A stretch of 64,000 nucleotides of DNA from Geobacter sp. UBA5730 (GTDB lineage Bacteria; Desulfobacterota; Desulfuromonadia; Geobacterales; Pseudopelobacteraceae): positions 372,001 through 436,000 of the forward strand of contig DIGE01000014.1 in the NCBI GenBank assembly GCA_002419465.1. The letters are read 5' to 3'. The position numbers were made by a program, and so were the translations under genes. How positions within the stretch are numbered: the first letter of the stretch is position 1; the number at the start of each line of letters is the position of its first letter. The notes under the pieces are model-generated. The model did not search any database. It had not been told where the DNA came from and worked only from the letters and a program-made list of their open reading frames with translations. This document shows, piece by piece, positions 61,114 through 64,000 of this stretch.

Positions 61114-63933
61114 TTACATCTTCACGGTCTTGTAGAGAAAGTTTTTAAATTTGTAGAGCGCTTTCCGTTGTTCGTCCGCATTGGCATCCTCAGCAACTGC
61201 GCCCAAAAATTTAGCCACGCCCGGCAATTGCCGCCCGGCGATCAACCGTCCCTTCTCCACCACCATCCGTACAACATCACGAGAAATATCGTTGCGTGAA
61301 AACGGCTCATACACATCCTGCCAGAAGTCACCACCCTGACGAATCCGCTCCATGATCTCGACGGCCAGCTGCTCAGTCAACCCACGCCGGCCGGGATCCC
61401 CTGACATACCGGCCCCCAGGCCGACCCCGGCGATGGCCTGCCGGATCGCATCACCGGAAATGAACGCCTTGCGCCTAAAGAAAAGTGCCCGCAAGAGGAT
61501 CGAACGCAACTCGCGGATATTGCCTTCGTAGGTATGCTGAACCAATACCAGCTTGGCCTCTTCACTCAATAACGGCGGTTCATCCTCCGGCTCGTCTGCC
61601 CCCCGATAGGTCCGATAGAGCTTGCCCAGGAAGTGTACCGCCAGGTCGGGTATATCCTCCCGCCGTTCGTTTAATGACGGCAACCGGATCGAGAGCTCTG
61701 CCAGCCGGTGGTAGAGATCCTCCCGAAAGCGTCCGGCAGCTATCTCGGCCTGCAGGTCTTTATTTGTTGCTGCCACCAATAACACGCGACTGTAACGATC
61801 CGTATTTTCGCCCAATCTTACAAACCCGCCGTTATCCAGAAAACGTAGTAACTGGACCTGGGTTTTCGGGTCCGCGTCACCGATTTCATCCAGAAAGACG
61901 ACGCCCCCCATACACTCTTCCAGGATTCCCCGCCGGTCACTATAAGCCCCGGTAAAGGCGCCTTTTTTATGGCCAAACAGCTCCGAATAGGTCAACTCAC
62001 CACTGTAGGCGGCGATATTGGTCTTTTTCACCGCAAGCTCGCCGATGGCACTGAGACGTTCCCGGCAGATTGAATTCAAACGATTATAGAGGTTATTAAA
62101 GAAAAACTCCTTGCCGGACCCGGTAGGACCAGTCACCAGGATCGAGGGCAAGCCGATGGTGGCCTCTTGAATCACATTCTTGTGCCAGAACGCGATTCGG
62201 TTGAAGAGTGGAGGTGACACTGTGGTGATGAAATCCACCAGCGCCTGAGTGGTGGGGGCCAGACCGATGATGTTGCCGAGACGGTAGGAAGAGACGTGAG
62301 GATCCTTGTAGCCCACGTCAGTGGTCAGCCGCTGCACCTCCCCCTGCAAGCGTTCAATCCTTTGCAGATCGGAGATGTGCCGAGCCGTGAGGGAACCGAT
62401 GATCTGGAGGATGCGGCGGTGTTCTTCGGTAAAATACCCGTGACGCAGCGAGTTGAGGCAGATGACCGCAATCACTTGACCGTCGCAGGATACAGGTACG
62501 GCGATCTCGCTTTTCAACAGATCGCTCATTGAACGGTGGAACCCCTCTGTGCTCCGCTCCTCTTCGACACTACTGATGATCTTGGGTTGCTGACACCAGG
62601 CTACATAGCCGGTCAGGCTGCGTTCTTCAGGGGCCAGCTCACGTCCTCCAACCAGAAAGGGAGGGATGTAACGTTTGAGCCACTCCTTGTTCTTTGCGCC
62701 AACAATGGTACCCTGTTCATCCTCCACCACCAGCCAGCGGCGTCCCTCACGCTCTTCCACCAGGGCGATGCTACCGGTGTCGGCGCCGATCAACTCAGTG
62801 GCCTTGGCCAGTACCTTGGTCAGGAACGGCTGCAAGGCTTCTCCGCCATCATTGAGCAGTTCGGTAATCTCAGACAACACCTGGATTTCCAGGTGTTCAC
62901 CCCCGCCAACCCCGCTCATCACGCTCTCAACCATCTGCGCGTGTCCCTGCAGAAGACCCATCTCAAACTCGGAAAAACGATATTCCTCACGACAGAAATA
63001 ATTAACCAGACAAATCACGCGCCGGGTACGCGAATCAAAACGGGGGACCATGTACAGTGAGCGCAGGGACATCTGTTCGGTCAGTGCTCGTTTCTGCAAG
63101 CTGTGGCTAGCCAGATCGGCGATGAATAAGGGTTTTAACAGGCGATCATCACTGATGACAGCTTGCCCATCCACATAGCGTGAGATCAAGGAGGCACCTG
63201 GCTCCAGATGGATTGCCCCCAGTCGATTATACTGTTCCCGAAGCAGGTCTTCCTCGGAGTAACTGGCTAACACCTCCAGCGAGGCGGAGCCATCAGGCGC
63301 CATGACCGGTGCAAGCACGGAGGCCAGGGCCACCTTGTTCACCAGCCGCACCGCAGAGCGCACCATCAGGCCGGCTGCTTCCTGTTTTTTTGATTCTTCC
63401 AGACGTCGAGCCAACTGAACCTGCTGATGATAGCCCCGCGCATCATCCAACCGGTCAGACACCACCGCGATAAAATCTGCCAGCTGGCTTTTTACCCGGC
63501 CGGCTGGTTCTGCGTCAGACTGACCACGATCAATGCAGAGCACACCAATGGACTTGCCCCGGCTGACCAGCGGCAACCCCGTGCTGTAGTGGATATCAAA
63601 ACGATCACAGAACCCGCGATCCAAGGAAGACGGCGGTGTATCGATCTGCCTCAACTCCGCCGGATACTGACCAGCAAAAACCCGCGAGACCATCGCATCC
63701 TGGGCAATGATCGGAAAGGCCACCTTGCGGATCTCATCACTATTCACCCCGGCAGCGGCGACACAGGACAGGGCGCCATCCACCAGATCCTCAAGATAAA
63801 TCCTGACCCGCTCCAGCCCGGACAGGAGCCGTACACCTTCCGCCAGCACGTACAACAATTCGGTCTGGTTCTCCTTGCCATAGGAGGCAACCTTGCTGCG
63901 CAACTCCTGCAACACGGCATCGTTCTGTTCCAT
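61114..63933 (-). CDS. Sigma-54-dependent activator with three GAF-type domains
   Basis: A 939-residue regulator. The N-terminal part has a GAF domain (about 20-165), a second weaker GAF-like region (about 185-335) and a clear third (about 350-520). The AAA+ domain (about 590-840) has Walker A GPTGSGKEFFFNN, the sigma-54-contacting GAFTGA in KKGAFTGAYSDRRG, and Walker B GGVVFLDEIGD. The C-terminus is not a plain Fis helix-turn-helix; LPGVAKFLGA and RKALYKFKNFLYK resemble its two halves with an insertion between. Start at 63933 has GAGGGG upstream. Target genes are unknown; a flagellar role is possible but unsupported. Confidence 0.88.
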   Translation of the reverse strand: MEQNDAVLQELRSKVASYGKENQTELLYVLAEGVRLLSGLERVRIYLEDLVDGALSCVAAAGVNSDEIRKVAFPIIAQDAMVSRVFAGQYPAELRQIDTPPSSLDRGFCDRFDIHYSTGLPLVSRGKSIGVLCIDRGQSDAEPAGRVKSQLADFIAVVSDRLDDARGYHQQVQLARRLEESKKQEAAGLMVRSAVRLVNKVALASVLAPVMAPDGSASLEVLASYSEEDLLREQYNRLGAIHLEPGASLISRYVDGQAVISDDRLLKPLFIADLASHSLQKRALTEQMSLRSLYMVPRFDSRTRRVICLVNYFCREEYRFSEFEMGLLQGHAQMVESVMSGVGGGEHLEIQVLSEITELLNDGGEALQPFLTKVLAKATELIGADTGSIALVEEREGRRWLVVEDEQGTIVGAKNKEWLKRYIPPFLVGGRELAPEERSLTGYVAWCQQPKIISSVEEERSTEGFHRSMSDLLKSEIAVPVSCDGQVIAVICLNSLRHGYFTEEHRRILQIIGSLTARHISDLQRIERLQGEVQRLTTDVGYKDPHVSSYRLGNIIGLAPTTQALVDFITTVSPPLFNRIAFWHKNVIQEATIGLPSILVTGPTGSGKEFFFNNLYNRLNSICRERLSAIGELAVKKTNIAAYSGELTYSELFGHKKGAFTGAYSDRRGILEECMGGVVFLDEIGDADPKTQVQLLRFLDNGGFVRLGENTDRYSRVLLVAATNKDLQAEIAAGRFREDLYHRLAELSIRLPSLNERREDIPDLAVHFLGKLYRTYRGADEPEDEPPLLSEEAKLVLVQHTYEGNIRELRSILLRALFFRRKAFISGDAIRQAIAGVGLGAGMSGDPGRRGLTEQLAVEIMERIRQGGDFWQDVYEPFSRNDISRDVVRMVVEKGRLIAGRQLPGVAKFLGAVAEDANADEQRKALYKFKNFLYKTVKM

Positions 63934-63960
63934 AGGACCCCTCGCATCTTGTGTTACAAA

Positions 63961-63978
63961 AATACACGGAAGTGTATT
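63961..63978. promoter_or_regulatory. Dyad upstream of the sigma-54 activator gene
   Basis: AATACAC-GGAA-GTGTATT is a perfect 7-bp inverted repeat 28 bp upstream of the start codon. Position suits an operator or a transcript-start hairpin; the regulator is unknown. Confidence 0.4.
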
Positions 63979-64000
63979 CCAGCAACATTGATTCGTCAAC

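Overview
The window looks like the chromosome of a Geobacter-type bacterium (Desulfuromonadia/Geobacterales, e.g. Geobacter or Trichlorobacter; inferred from gene content and order, not from a marker gene). It is GC-rich and densely coded, with most genes on the minus strand. About half of it is one flagellar/chemotaxis supercluster laid out as in Geobacter.

Layout. 1-6855: a clipped gene start, then a biotin-dependent acyl-CoA carboxylase operon (XRE-cupin regulator, carboxyltransferase, biotin carboxylase-BCCP fusion) and a GlcF-like Fe-S protein. 7046-13556: information-processing genes trmFO, topA and dprA, then a LysM protein and a CpoB-like TPR lipoprotein. 13712-16334 (plus strand): a U32 peptidase-family protein and dnaB. 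16414-49622 (minus strand, transcribed right to left): cheY-cheX-cheC/receiver-TPR protein, then flgBC-fliEFGHIJ-motE-fliK-flgD-TIGR02530-flgE-fliLMNOPQR-flhBAF-flhG-fliA-flgFGAHIJNKL. This covers rod, rings, hook, export apparatus, C-ring, hook-filament junctions and the sigma-28 gene. Filament (fliC, fliD, fliS), stator (motAB), flgM and csrA/fliW are not in the window.

49824-53831 is a second small flagellum-related operon: a FliK-like protein built from a triplicated module, a stand-alone FlhB C-terminal-domain protein, a phosphohexomutase and a 56-residue membrane protein. 54056-58308: alpha-glucan phosphorylase, dapF and a gamma-carbonic anhydrase-like protein, separated by non-coding palindromic or repeat-like stretches. 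58402-59132: a Phd/VapB-PIN toxin-antitoxin pair with its own operator. 59167-61060: leuA behind a complete T-box leader with an apparent CUC (Leu) specifier. 61114-63933: a large GAF-AAA+ sigma-54 activator with an atypical C-terminus.

Regulation readable from sequence: a sigma-54 promoter before flgB, a sigma-28-type promoter before cheY, sigma-70-type promoters before the XRE gene, the cpoB-like gene, the toxin-antitoxin pair and leuA, an operator over the XRE -10 box, and the T-box. The flagellar cluster thus appears to have an early (sigma-54) and a late (FliA) entry point, with FliA encoded inside it. I found no clear new defence or mobile system. The most unusual items are the triplicated FliK-like protein, the CheC-pseudoreceiver fusion, the CTG start of flhB, and the roughly 120-bp palindrome beside dapF.
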